Made by a program: the position numbers and the translations under genes. The notes beneath the pieces were generated by a model. It was given only the letters and a program-made list of their open reading frames with translations. It was not told the DNA's origin and ran no database searches. Source: Lojkania enalia (lineage: Eukaryota; Ascomycota; Dothideomycetes; Pleosporales). Taken from it: a stretch of DNA of 64,000 nucleotides. Of this stretch, positions 50,317-61,576 are shown in pieces. Location of the stretch: NCBI GenBank assembly GCA_010094045.1, contig ML986648.1, forward strand, positions 42,128 through 106,127, read 5' to 3'. Each line of letters begins with the position of its first letter. The stretch's first letter is position 1.

Positions 50317-50996
50317 AGAGCTGCTTTAGTTAATTCCGTTTCTTAAAGCTAGTAACTACTACTCCTATTAATATTACGCCTATTATAAAGCCTGATTCGT
50401 TAAAGTTGTATATATCTTCGTTAATAATACTGTACTTAGCCTTTATATTCTATATAAGGTAGAACTAGCCTCCTATAACTTTAGGATCCTTATATTTAGC
50501 TCTTAAATAGTCGTACTTTTAATTGAATTTAACTTTAAGCTCAGATGTACGTTTAATAAAGTTCTCTACCTAGTTCTTTCTAACCTGGCTAGCAGAGCGC
50601 GCAGCTAGCAGTAAATTGGCTATATCTTAAACAGCAGCAAGCCGCGGCAGAAATCCTCTTGTATCTAGATCTAGTATATGCTGAATAATCACCCACTCCT
50701 CAGTCTTACTAAGCTTTATTGAATTAAGCCGGTAATCGCGTCGTGGAGCTGTTCCTCGCCTTCGTGTACTAAGTATACTTTAGGAGATATTATAGATTAA
50801 TGCAACGCGACGCATAGTTAGTATCGCGTCTTATTAAAGATCTTGGAGTGCAAGCTGTATTCTAGCTTCTTTCTAAATTGATTCTGCAGTTGTTGGTTGT
50901 AGCATGATGCTGCAAAGTATAATTATCGCGATTTTGGTAGGGTCTTGGCATCATGATCAGCTCGCTTGGGTGATCAGCTCGCTTGTGCAGTGCGTT
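50317..50996 (-). mobile_element. Pogo family B, copy 3, least RIP-damaged
   Basis: Minus-strand reading gives EEWVIIQHILDLDTRGFLPR, then LAARSASQVRKN, ENFIKRTSELKVKFN, AKYKDPKVIGG and IYNFNESGFIIGV. This is a pogo/Fot1 transposase DNA-binding region running into the start of the catalytic core. The right terminus has two GATCAGCTCGCTTG modules and ends GTGCAGTGCGTTA. The transposase is cut at the left junction with Gypsy family G. This copy gives the clearest view of the family sequence. Confidence 0.8.
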
Positions 50997-51590
50997 AGTA
51001 GTAGAAAAATATTGATTAGCCGTAAAATAAGCTAGGAAGCTATGATATATAGAATAAGGTTTATGGGCATGAGCATAGGTTCGGGTAAAGGAACATCATG
51101 CAAACACGAGAGAACTCCCACGCAGCAACAACCGAAAGGCAATCATCTGGAGGACCCAGGGTGAATAGGACTGGGGGGAGGGGGCTGGTTGGGCGGGCCC
51201 GACGTATTTCCCGTGATGTTGAGTTGCGCAGCTGATGAGGAACGAGCTTCTTGCTCGTGTATCAGATCGCCGTGCTGAGGATGCATATGCTCAGCGATGA
51301 CCCCTAAATATCTTCATTGACAAACCTAAAAAGCGCTTTGCATTCATAGAGAAGGAGCACTACGTTGATAGATATCTATTAAGGATTCCAGTCATTCAAT
51401 TTGAACAGGGAGGTTCCCGATGAGACTATTAGATGAGGCATCTGCAATTGCCTCCTTAAATGATCGTCAGGAGCAAGCATACTGTTTATATAATCACGTG
51501 TAACGCTATTTTAGTGGTATACAGGTAGTTTCTGCCAACAGCAACAATCAACTGTTTTACCCAATTCTCCTTCTAACAGAGACATGGCAT
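50997..51590. other. Boundary to normal-composition sequence, no gene recognised
   Basis: Composition becomes normal near 51050. Short frames exist but none is convincing. I see nothing identifiable. Confidence 0.5.
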
Positions 51591-51599
51591 AACCTCCGC

Positions 51600-52220
51600 A
51601 CCTGACCTGGCCTAGCCTAGCCTAGTAGATAGGCATGACCAGATCTAAGAAATTGATAACAGAAGATCTCACTATATAAGTATAATAGATTTTCCTAGTA
51701 GTTATAGTCCTCGTAATTATGGTCAAACCGTGATCTACTCGTTAGATTGATCAATTCAGCTTCCATATTCGTTACCCTCCCTATCACTGAAGCATAACTG
51801 ATCGCGCCCGCTTAGACACTTGGACCGGAGCACCGTTTTACCCCAGGCCGATTACCATATTGTGCGGCATAGTGCGAAGTTCCTATATGGCCTATATACT
51901 AGAAAGCCGTGGCCACCGTGTGGCGTGACTGTTAGCAAAATAACTACTCAATGTTAGGAAGCGATTAAGACTCGAGCAGCACCCACAACGTATCTACTGT
52001 GCCTCACGCACCTGTGATGTAGCCTACTCAGGCTCAGAAGCTGGCGCAGCTCGAGGAGGTTACGGTCCGGATGCAGGCCTAGATCACGCAGGTCAGCCTA
52101 GAGATCTGTAGGGCGGAGTTTCGGGATGCTAATAGTTGAAAATAGTATACCAGAACTGATGAGAAGCTTGTCCTCATCTCTAATTATCTATTTAACCGCA
52201 CAGCGGATATCTCTAATTAA
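51600..52220 (+). mobile_element. Remnant of an LTR retrotransposon: LTR and start of gag
   Basis: The segment about 51640-51960 shares several blocks with 54225-54436: ACTATATAA..ATAGATTT, TAGTAGTTA, CTAGATTGATC, and CAAAATAACTACTCAATGTT (compare CAAATAACTACCCAACGTT). Each copy has a TGTTAGCA- or TGTAACA-type end just before the last block, which fits an LTR end followed by the primer-binding region. Downstream, 52020-52200 reads with stops as a gag-like helix (AQKLAQLEEVTVRMQA). Family not determined. Confidence 0.4.
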
Positions 52221-53309
52221 TACCGTCTTACAAATCCACTACCTTGTATGAACCCCCTTCGCATCTATTACAGCCTAACGACGTTCATTTAAGAGTAAAA
52301 TGGCAACTTGCGTGAGTTCCGGGGAAGAGGCCTTGTTATATCAAGTTGTCCCCCCCCCAAAACACACCGCAAAAAACACTATTTAACATGGTGCTACGAC
52401 TACCCAACTTGCGCAACCTCCCACAGGACTCAAACCCGCGGAGACTCTCCAGAAAATCCATATCAGCCTATATGCCTTCTTTCTCAGCGTTGTTTGCTCA
52501 AGAAGCCGTCTTTTTTAAGACTTTAGTCCTCTTCGCACATTTCCTTGCCTAGGATAGGTACAGCCCCTCACCTCAAGATCAAACGGAAGATCACAAGGCT
52601 CTTCATATAATATGTTGTATAGGTAGCTCGCTGCTCACCCACAGCCCTTAACAAGCCTTTCGTCGGCGCTGTGATCGGTACTGGTGACACTGGCGAGGTC
52701 CTGTCGACAGGCTACTTGATCGAGCTGCCTAGCTATACGGAAGGTGACCCCCCGGCAGTACATACGCAGAGCAGTGATGTCTCATCAAAGTCACCTAAAA
52801 GCATGGTTTTTTTTGCTAATACGTGCTGAAGAGCACATCCTCGATCTACTTCCCGATAACGCCGTGCCCCACACAACCATGGAACCTTGTAATACGAGAC
52901 TGAGTGGCAACCGCATGTGCTGCGATAGAATTGTAGCTTTGAAGGGCAAGCTAAGGACAATTTACGTGAAAATCCCTAAGCCGAATACGCCTTATCGGAA
53001 TAGGCGGAGAAACAGTGTCTCCCAATAGTGGCCAGATCGTTGAAGCATAATTTAGTGTGCGAAACCTTGCCTCTCGGTACCATCCTATGTTACCAGACGT
53101 GTTACCTTATAAACACCATAGAACATTTGAACAAATCTTTAAACTCCACTATCTATAACGTACTCCACAAGCGAGCGACGCACATTCTCAAGAGAATGCC
53201 GTCTATCAATATTCTATCAAAATGCCGAAACAAAATAATACTTAATCGGCTTACTAGGAAGGCAAGGCATCCCCAGCTATCTCAGCTATCAATCTATATC
53301 AAATCCGGA
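52221..53309. other. Degraded intergenic sequence, no gene recognised
   Basis: Several frames of 68-95 codons overlap each other on both strands, with no recognisable domain and mutually inconsistent reading frames. I treat them as chance frames in decayed repeat or intergenic sequence. Confidence 0.45.
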
Positions 53310-53860
53310 GTATAAGACAAGCTGCAGCGATCTATGACGCCTCTGATCATACTATAAGAAGACCATACATTGGAATCCCTTCATGACGCGATTGTGAGGT
53401 TGATTCAAAGAAGCTTACTAAGCTAGAGGAACCAGCTATTATTCAATATATACTCGATCTAGGTTCTCGTATATGTGCGCCTAGATTGGCGGCTATTCAC
53501 GATATAGCTAACCAACTGTTAGCAACTCGCTCTGCTAGCTAAGTTGGTATTAACTAGCCAGCAAACTTCGATAAACGGAAGTCTAAGCTTACTACTCGAT
53601 TCAGTTGAAAGTATAACCGCCACCGGGCTATATACGAGGGTCTATAGTCTAACTTTATACAAAATGTGAAAGCAAAGTACAATATTCTTAATAATAACAC
53701 TGATAATTTCGATGAACCAAGCTCCTAGAAAGGTATTATATCAACTAGTAGGGCCATTATTGGCTTAAAGAGGCCCATTAGACTAAAGACTTTATAGTCA
53801 GACGATTAAAAAGAGGTTATAGTAATTATCGGATTAGCTCTTATAGCGAGATGATTCTAC
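53310..53860 (+). pseudogene. Pogo/Fot1-type transposase remnant
   Basis: The plus strand reads as a pogo transposase with stops: RQAAAIYDASDHTIRRPYIG (helix-turn-helix), KKLTKLEEPAIIQYILDLGS, then RLAAIHDIANQLLATRSAS, NWPANFDKRKSKLTTRFS, KYNRHRAIYEG and NFDEPSS, the last holding the first catalytic Asp. The frame stays aligned from about 53400 to 53830 with roughly eight stops. A T-rich run ends it near 53861-53884. Termini were not found. It is less AT-rich than the RIP blocks, so it decayed mostly by other means. Confidence 0.7.
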
Positions 53861-54224
53861 TTTTTATTTTTTATTTTTTTTTTTGCAGGCTAGTACCGCC
53901 ATTCTATATAGTGTAGGGGCGATATATTACGGGCAGCAATATAGCACACGGAGTATACGAGATAGAGGAAATAGGTACAGCTTCTACCTCTAAGAACTAC
54001 CGATCGGACCATAAGTAGTAGGACTATGGGATCGTGAGCGACGATCAGCCAAATGACAGAATATGGCACAACCTGTACACATAACTCTATCAGGTTGACC
54101 ATGATAGAGCTTAGCAGGAAACGCGAGCAAGAAAGTAGGGTAAGTATCAGATAAATCAGGTTGGTTCTACTCGGGAAATAGGAACAGGACAACCAGGACA
54201 CGAAGGACAAGCTAAATTGCTAGC

Positions 54225-54436
54225 GGAGGATCTTACTATATAAATCTGATAGATTTCATAGTAGTTAGGTTTGTATTTTTTGCCCATCAGTTATCTACTT
54301 GCTAGATTGATCTACTGAGCCCCCCCCCCCCCCTTTTCTCTTCCTGTATCTAAATCGTCTTTCATTGGAGTCTTATCAATCGGCTTACCTTAAGCAGCCT
54401 AAGGCAGTTGTAACAAATAACTACCCAACGTTAGTG
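54225..54436 (+). repeat. LTR-like remnant related to 51640-51960
   Basis: Shares ordered short blocks with the LTR-like segment at 51640-51960 and ends with a TTGTAACA then AATAACTACCCAACGTTAG pattern. It contains a run of 14 cytosines near 54321-54334. It lies directly beside the 3' end of the broken gene at 54442-55335. Confidence 0.4.
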
Positions 54437-54441
54437 ACACA

Positions 54442-55335
54442 TTAGACGCAAGCATGTCGACCGCACGGAGCGCAGCGCACCTTACGGGAAGTAACGTAGG
54501 AGGGTCAACAAGCATCCCAGCAACGGTATTAGCTTAATAAAATAACTAGATTCAACATCTAGGAGCAGAAGTCTAGGAGTCGCTCGCAAGGTTGGATATG
54601 CAGCAGAGCCAGAGCGATCCCTACAATATCTGTAGATTAGGTTGATTTCTGTATAGTTAGGCATCTCTGGGCTCTAATGTGTTAGCTAGATAAAAATCAT
54701 AGGAAGTGTGTCACATACTCTCTACAAGCAGCTCTTGTTTCCAATAGAGGATCCAGGCTACCTTCCTCTACAAGTTTAAAATAGACCGTCCTCCCTTTGA
54801 ACAAATCTACTACGACAGTCCGTGTAATTTTACAACTCTCTGTAATTATGTCTAACGCTGCAGTTGTACAGCTTAGCTCTTATCCCGTTTGTCGCCCATT
54901 GGCGATAAACCACGCCATTTCGTCCACCTCTTATGAGAAGAAGAGAATACCAAGTCGATTTCTGCATACAGATAGCGTAGGAAACGTTTCGACTTTGTTT
55001 AGACCTTTGATTAATTCCTTCATCAATGCAAATTGGTTGTTGCTGGAAGATTCGATTATAGTCTTCGCGTCCCATTATGTCTTGTACTCTTCGTCAGACA
55101 CACTCTGATCACGAGTAAGGTTACTAGCAACTTTGACTAATTGTTTCAATTTTACTTCCGTATCGATCCCACGCTCCAAAAAATTGGCAAATTGAATATT
55201 CAGGCCGAGCGGGACCGCTTGGGCGAGGCGGCCGACCTACCCAAGTCCTGTAGCTCGCTGGAAGGAGCTCCTGACACTTATAATGTGTCCCACGTTCGAA
55301 AAATCAATGAAATCCGGACTTTAGGGTCTTAGCAT
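54442..55335 (-). pseudogene. Unidentified gene inactivated by C-to-T stop codons
   Basis: A single minus-strand frame of 298 codons runs from an ATG at 55335 to a TAA at 54442 without any frameshift but with eleven internal stops: seven TAA, two TAG, two TGA. All nine TAA/TAG could be former CAA/CAG Gln codons, and both TGA former CGA, the pattern RIP or C deamination would give. Between stops the reading looks protein-like, with charged helices and few rare residues, for example KLKQLVKVASNLTRDQSVSD, NNQFALMKELIKGLNKVETF, VVVDLFKGRTVYFKLVEEGS and DIVGIALALLHIQPCERLLD. I do not recognise the family. Upstream exons may be missing. It could alternatively be part of an unknown mobile element, since LTR and transposase remnants surround it. 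Confidence 0.55.
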
Positions 55336-55981
55336 AGATTAGCTAGTGGTCTTCGGAGATGGAGTTAACGCACAACCGAACAAAGAACATGAGACAGCGA
55401 GAGCGAGGCTAAAGCCTGTTCTAGAATATTCATATGCGTATCGCAAGATCTGGCTGCGACCATTTGTCTAGTAGTGTTCATTGGGGAAGGCTCTTAATAC
55501 TCCTGCTTAAGGGATCATGGTGGTTTCGAGGGGTGCACACCACTCGAAATCCAAAACGCCAACTGCCTTTGGCTGTGCGTTACTACCAGCCATCCTACAA
55601 TGCTTCACGCAAAATGTATGAAAAGGGGCTAAACAGATCCATCCCCGCTGTAGTTAATAAGGATTTGCATCGTGCACCGCCCGAACGGCTACATCCAATT
55701 CGGGTAATGCCTATAAATGGAACTGCTGCTTGACTCCAAACTATCCCCTCAAAAGCAAAAGCTCTCCATGCTTCCTGAGACTGATCAAGGGATGGGGGTG
55801 CCGATTCCTGATATATATGTAAGCCGCCCCGACGAGCCTAAGGCGTCCTTCGTCCTTCACTCGCTGCCCTACTACCCTTCTCAATCCTTCACTAATTGTC
55901 ATCCTGCGTCTTTTCTACCTGTAGCCTGCGTCCTATGCCTGCCCTGCCGCCCTGATAAGTCCTTCCTCACCAGCCCCCCTT

Positions 55982-56240
55982 ATGACAAGGGACGAGCTAC
56001 TGCATGTAGCAATCGTCTTCGCGGTGTCCATTGCGGTGATTGCCTTTCTGCATATTTTGAATATTTGGGAGTCAACAGCACATGTTGTCGCGTATCAGGC
56101 AGTATCAATTGCTGAGGCAAATATTGATGTATTGAAGGAGGGTAAGTGGCCTCCCTGGCCAGAGGCTGGCAGTGGCGAGACTATATAGGCCTGAAAACAG
56201 GCCAACTATGATAGGAGAGTAGAAAAACGTGACAATTTAC
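55982..56240 (+). repeat. Segment shared with the family D pogo element, carrying a 68-codon ORF
   Basis: Positions 56090-56188 match 19333-19432 closely (both contain GTATCAATTGCTGAGGCAAA and a shared GGCGAGACTATATAG-type end). Positions 56187-56240 match 29875-29925 on the far side of the Gypsy insertion. This is therefore a second, partial copy of the family D element's 3' region. An ATG-initiated ORF at 55982-56188 reads through it (DELLHVAIVFAVSIAVIAFL as a possible membrane span, then SIAEANIDVLKEGKWPPWPE). Whether the ORF is ever translated is unknown; it may be coincidental. Confidence 0.5.
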
Positions 56241-58706
56241 GTAGAAACCACCCAAGTTGCAAAGGAACATGGCAGCATACTCGAGAAAAGACACTATATT
56301 TTCAGAAGTAGTGATCCTACTCCTTTGCCATGGCCTGCGCGCGGGGTAGTGGGCGTAGAACTTCTCGCACTTTTCGGAGGCGTCGAATACGGGCTTGATC
56401 TTGAGCTAGTGGATTGTAGCGCCGAGAGATGGAGCGCAGGAGCTTTCAGACAGAAACGTAGCGTGTGGAGAAAGTAGTGTTGGAAAAGAATTGCTATTGA
56501 GCTAGGCGGGATAACTTTAGAGATTTAGAGTGAGATGAGGTAACTATTGGCTAATTATTCACAATATACGTAGGTATACTACTTTAATGTCACACGTAGG
56601 CACTCTCTACGGTATCACGGGCTCTCCAGCTCGCAGTTTGATCCAAGTCTTCTACGTATTGAGCTTCTGACACAATCCCACGTTACGCCTTCCACACCCC
56701 ATCCTCGTCTTTTGCACAAAGCCTTGTCAAACGTCTCCGGCTTTCATTCAAGCATCTAATTATCACTCCAGTTCTAGCGCCTAGCAAATGACTAGCCGGT
56801 TAGCTAGGTATATAATAGTAGCTATTTAATTAAAACCCAGCTAGCCAGCCTTTTATCTTGGATACATACCCGTTTATGAGTTATTAAAAAAAAAAAAGGA
56901 ACTCTCAGGATCGGATTGCATATCCGCGATACAACATATTAGCACAAAACTCCCACATGCGCAGGTGCCCGATATAACCTACCTAACTCCTGCCATCATT
57001 GCATCAACAATCTATTCCGCTATTGAATCCAAGAACACTCGTTCAACCCACGCATCTACATAAATATCACATATACTCGAGCAGCACTATATCTATCCCT
57101 CAAAAACAAAACCCTTCCACTACAGCCTTCCTCACACTCACTCGTCTTCTCACGTCACGGTAGCACTACGATACCTCTATACCTACACCGTTCCTACCAT
57201 AATACCCCGAACCAACTACCAGCAACAGCTACCAAACTTACTGCCAGCTAGAGTATAGTTGACACGGCACGACCATGATTGTAGGAAGGTTTCGCCGACC
57301 CAGCTAGTCCGTGCAGCAGCACAGACCTAGCCCCTATAAAATCCTGCATAATGTAGATGTCTCGAGTCTTCACGCAACGTCTTGACATTCATACGTAGTA
57401 CATAGCAATAGAGTTGACTGCCTGAAGTGCATTTAACCAGCCGCACGTGAGCGTTCCATGACATCCCACTTAATGAAACGATACACCCAACCTCATATAG
57501 CTAGTTCAGCTGTTAAAAAATATTAGGGGGAAATGGATTACGTTCATTTATTTAACTCGGGGAGATGGGTCGCGTTGAAATCAGAATTGTGCAGGGGGGA
57601 TATTGGCATTAGCTTGTTATTGTTATTGTTATTGTTGCACGACATCGATGTTATAATCGACGTCGTCTCTAAGTCAGGTGTGGGGTGTAAAATTCGCTTA
57701 GGCATACGCTAGCTTGGTATAGTTAGTGCACGCTAAAGTGGCTAGCGGGGTATACTATCACGGAAATGATAGGTATGGATTGTCCACGCGGTGCCTGGAG
57801 CCCCGGCTCCATCTTTGATGCCGGCATCATTGACATCACGATCTCTGTACACTTTCAACTAAGCTACAAGCACACTATTCGCGATACCGATACTAGGGAG
57901 GAGGAAGGGGGTTAGCGTAGGTATACAGACACTCTGATCAAGGCCGCAAGGTTCTTAGGTCGCGGTTTATATATTGATGTGCTACCATGGAGCTTTTCTT
58001 TTTCTCAACATGCTTGGACGGTCAAAATTGAATATCGTTAAACTGGCTAGTCACCGGCTGAATACACATTTTGTGGTACCCTTTCTCTATCGACCAAGAT
58101 TTTATCAAACGTGAATACACGATATGCCGCTGAAACAGAAAATATACAGGCCGAGGCCTTGAGATTAGGCCAAAGAGGAGATTTATCAAGGCGATAAAGG
58201 CGACGCTCTCGGTTAATGGTCTGCACGAAAGGTACGATATATAACCCTAGGAAATTTGATATTCTAGGGTTAATAGCAGAGCAGGCACAAATGATGGCTT
58301 CCGAATGCAAGAAGCCCCGCGACGGGTGCACGACAGACAAAAAAGACAAAGACGAGAGCTAGAAACATCTCGACAACTGGGCAGGAGAGGAATGGTAGAC
58401 CAAGGAAGGCGGCGGACATGCTAAGGAGGAGGATGGCATGGAAGTAGGTATCTACCAAAGGTGTGGGAGCGGATGGGCGAGGAAGTGAAGGAGAAAACGG
58501 ATCGGAAGAAATAAGTAGAGAGCAAGGAAGGGAAGCTGTACGTTGAAATTAACCTCCTGGGCGGAGTATGCGCGGAAGAAGGCAAACATGGGCGAGGGTA
58601 CCGGAACTAAAAATAAGGCAAAGAAGGGGCTACAGAATTGTTCTTAGCACTAGGAGGACGTTGCGCAGCTGAAGAACGGTGAAAAGATCGCAAAAACCTC
58701 AAGAAG
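56241..58706. other. Intergenic region without recognisable genes
   Basis: Normal-composition sequence with only short, overlapping frames (up to about 100 codons at 58047-58349, minus, with no ATG at its start). Contains a short TTATTG microsatellite near 57617-57635 and an A-run near 56886-56897. I see no gene. Confidence 0.5.
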
Positions 58707-59033
58707 ATGGAGCAGATGTCGGAGGCGTCGGAGGGATCGGAGGGAGACGAAGGGGACCGAATCCGATCAGAGTGCAAATTAGGGGAAGCAGATACCCAAA
58801 AGGCGGGGACGTGGGGCGAGCCAGAAAGAAGCAAACCAGAAACAGAAGATAGGTGTCAAAGGCGAGCGGTAGGCGAAGCAGTCGAGGCGGTATATGAAGA
58901 TAAGACGATCAAGGGGAAGATGGCCAAGGGCAACGAAAAGGATCCGTGGATGATGCTGAAGAGCAGTTCATCTGGCAAGATTGTGGTGCATAAGCCTGAA
59001 GCTGTGTATTTCGATTGGCCTGAGGTCGTCTGA
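58707..59033 (+). CDS. Hypothetical small charged protein (doubtful)
   Basis: An ATG-initiated frame of 108 codons, closed upstream by a stop near 58677. The product would be hydrophilic, rich in Glu, Lys and Gly, with an acidic N-terminal stretch (MEQMSEASEGSEGDEGDRIR) and no domain I recognise. GC-rich sequence of this kind gives long frames by chance, and frames are open on the opposite strand too (58607-58834). No intron signals or homology support it. It is listed because it is the best-formed frame in the region. Confidence 0.2.
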   Translation: MEQMSEASEGSEGDEGDRIRSECKLGEADTQKAGTWGEPERSKPETEDRCQRRAVGEAVEAVYEDKTIKGKMAKGNEKDPWMMLKSSSSGKIVVHKPEAVYFDWPEVV

Positions 59034-61576
59034 CAGCACGCGGCGGTGTTACTCTGCAAGAGGGACCAAATGCCTATGTGGGGTATCTGCGCGTTTCGGT
59101 GTATCTAAGAGCCTAGCATAGAAATGCCAGCCGGAAGCCGGCAACCGTGTCCGAGGCTTGACAGCTTGCGTTGGTGTAGCGGGGGCTGCAGCAGCAGCAG
59201 CAGGCGGCGGCGGCGGCGGGCGGCAGCGGGATATAGATGGCCCATACAAGAACTGTACGATAGATTTCACACCTGCTCAATAAAGCTTGTACGTGTTGAG
59301 TTGGCACGTGCTATTGTATGTCTCGTGATCTAGTGGCGAATCTACTGGCGGGCATACATTGAACAGGAGAGCGGGCGGCGGATCATTCCAGGGCTTGATT
59401 AGCGTTGCTGGTGGTCCCGTTCCCCAGGTCTTGGATCCCCTACCCATTCTTGTACATACGAATACTGTATGTATGGACATGGATAATTAAGGTCCCACCG
59501 CGGCGCGCTGTTCAGGTGGCCAACAGTAGCAGAGGCCGTCTGCGTGCAGCGCTAGCGGGTCTGGATCTCTTGGACGGTCGGACGGGGAAGGGGTTAGGAT
59601 TGTGTAGTAGCAGATATCGGCCGGCGGGCTGGCGGCATTTCTCTGCAGTCCTTTACCTTTGCGCCTCTGCTAATATTTCGTAATGCTGCCACTGCCGTCG
59701 CGACAATATCTGGTCGAATCCAATTGGACGCTGGTGCCAGCGATCCCCATGCCTTCCAAAGGTGGGTGCGCCCAGACCATCCGATCCGTTTCGCTGCACT
59801 GCGCTGCAGGTCCTGTTGGCGGGCATGGGCAAGAGAATCACTCCCTCCGAAACCATAGTAATGACAATGGAGTGAGCCATCCTGCTGTGGAATCGTCCCC
59901 GGCGTTTTAGCACCCTCCCGCGTCCACTCTAAGTCCATATACACACCCCAGGCCCCCAACGGGCGGGGATGGTTCGACCATGGCGACACTACCCATGGGA
60001 AAGCAGTAATGGTGGAAATAGTGGAATGGTGGAATGTGTATGTGCTCACCGCTGAAACGATCTGGCGGCAAAGTAACATGACAGCGGCTTTTGACGGGAG
60101 TTCTACTGTGTGCTGCGGAGAGGACCGCATGGGGCTGTGGAGCAGAAGGTCATTTGGTGGGCGGATGTACCCGTTCGCCGCTTGCCTCTGGGCTCGCCAT
60201 GGGCTGTGGCAGCGACCAGAGGAGCAGGCCTCGAGAGCCAAGGTGGTCGGTTCTGCTCGTGTTGCTCTCGATGCTGCAATAACGGATGGTTGAGCAAATG
60301 AGGCCGGGCTCCCCCCAGCTCCAGCGCGGCCAATGCAGGCAAAGCAGGATCAGGACGAGCCGGCTGCAGGCTGAGCCGGGAGTCATGCGTGCTCGCCGTC
60401 GGTTGTCTTATTCCAAGTCGCGATGCTGCTCGGGCTGGGGATGAGACCATCGGGAAGAATGAATGCTCTTTTGATAGCAATACATAGAGAGGCACGTGGC
60501 GGTGGAGGGCGGTGGAGGGCGGCGGGAAGATGTCGCAGCAGCTGTGGCGCTCCCAAGCTGCTCTTCATCATGGCGCCGCAACGCTGCCATAATCAAACGC
60601 AATTTGGCTCTGAGCTATAGGACCTTCGCGGCGTACATTACTGTATGTATCTGCCTATGTATTTGTGTACATACCCTCATCCTTCTCAGCTCGGAGGGTT
60701 AGGTGCACAGTCGTCGAGACAGCGCGGGCGAGTCCAACGGGCCCGCTAACCAGCATCGCCTTTCCTTTTCTCGAGTGGGCTTACTACTGGGGCTTGTCGC
60801 TCTCGTGTGGGCTAACTAGGCTTGTCGCTCTTCGTGTGTGTATGGGCTTACATATTCTCTTGTGTGGGTGCGGGTGCGGGTGTGGGTGTGACTCCGGGAC
60901 GCGCTTCTGCCAGCGTGTATAGCGTGCCGCGAGCTGCCACCCCCGGACCGTCTCTTCCTTGCACGATTAACGGTCACACGCAGACGCCCATCCTCTCCGC
61001 TGCCAGCGCCGCCCTCCACATCTGCGTCTGCGCTCTGCTGCACCGCGCCAACGCTTCTACTACCGGAGCCTGTAGTAATCGTTTGTTGTGTGTCCCCCCC
61101 CCCGTCGATTCGCGCCGGCGACAGACCCAAGCGACTGCTGCCCCTCACCGTCGCCTGCGCTCCCGGAACCTCCATCACCAGCACTCAAAATTTCTGGCCC
61201 GGCACCACCACGCTCTGAGCGACCGCTCTGCACGCCTTCCACGCTCATTATCGCTCATTATCGCCCCAATCGCTTCGCCGTTCGCGCAATGCTACCCTGG
61301 TAGTGCTGTGTGGGTTGGACTCGCCCGTCCGTCTCGATCTCTTCGACAATCGCTCTCCCCAACTACCAACCAAACCCACAAACGCACCGCTCGAACCACT
61401 CTCGCACGCCCGCACACCCCCCGAGCCTGTCTCTTCGTCCACTCGTCCTCATGATGGTCCTGGGGGTTGCGCTCATATAACCCATCCTCTGCCGGTCCCC
61501 GGGCGGACGCCCTCAATAGCGCTGGGACGGCATCTCTCCACATCACCAGGTGCCTGTGCGAGCCAACCCATCTACA
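59034..61576 (+). promoter_or_regulatory. GC-rich upstream region and probable long leader of the kinase gene
   Basis: No convincing gene is seen: the long frames here (59594-60241 minus, 60822-61454 plus) lack ATG starts and overlap antiparallel frames. It contains trinucleotide-type repeats near 59189-59230 (CAG then GGC units) and a GGGTGC/GGGTGT run near 60865-60890. The last 300 bases before the kinase ATG are pyrimidine-rich, a common feature of fungal promoters and leaders. The size of the region fits a highly regulated gene with a long 5' leader, but that is inference. Confidence 0.4.

Noticed and set aside
52308..53315. Run of overlapping 68-95-codon frames
   Set aside because: Mutually overlapping on both strands, no recognisable domains, in decayed sequence beside transposon remnants.
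54797..55108. 103-codon plus-strand frame
   Set aside because: It starts at a non-ATG codon and lies opposite the longer minus-strand frame, whose reading looks more protein-like; kept only as a caution.
58047..58349. 100-codon minus-strand frame
   Set aside because: No ATG at its start, no domain, and no splice or context support.
59594..60241. 215-codon minus-strand frame
   Set aside because: It starts at a TTG, has no domain, and lies in GC-rich DNA where other frames are also open on both strands.
60822..61454. 210-codon plus-strand frame upstream of the kinase
   Set aside because: No ATG start, low-complexity composition from GGGTGC repeats and pyrimidine-rich leader, and an antiparallel frame is open as well.
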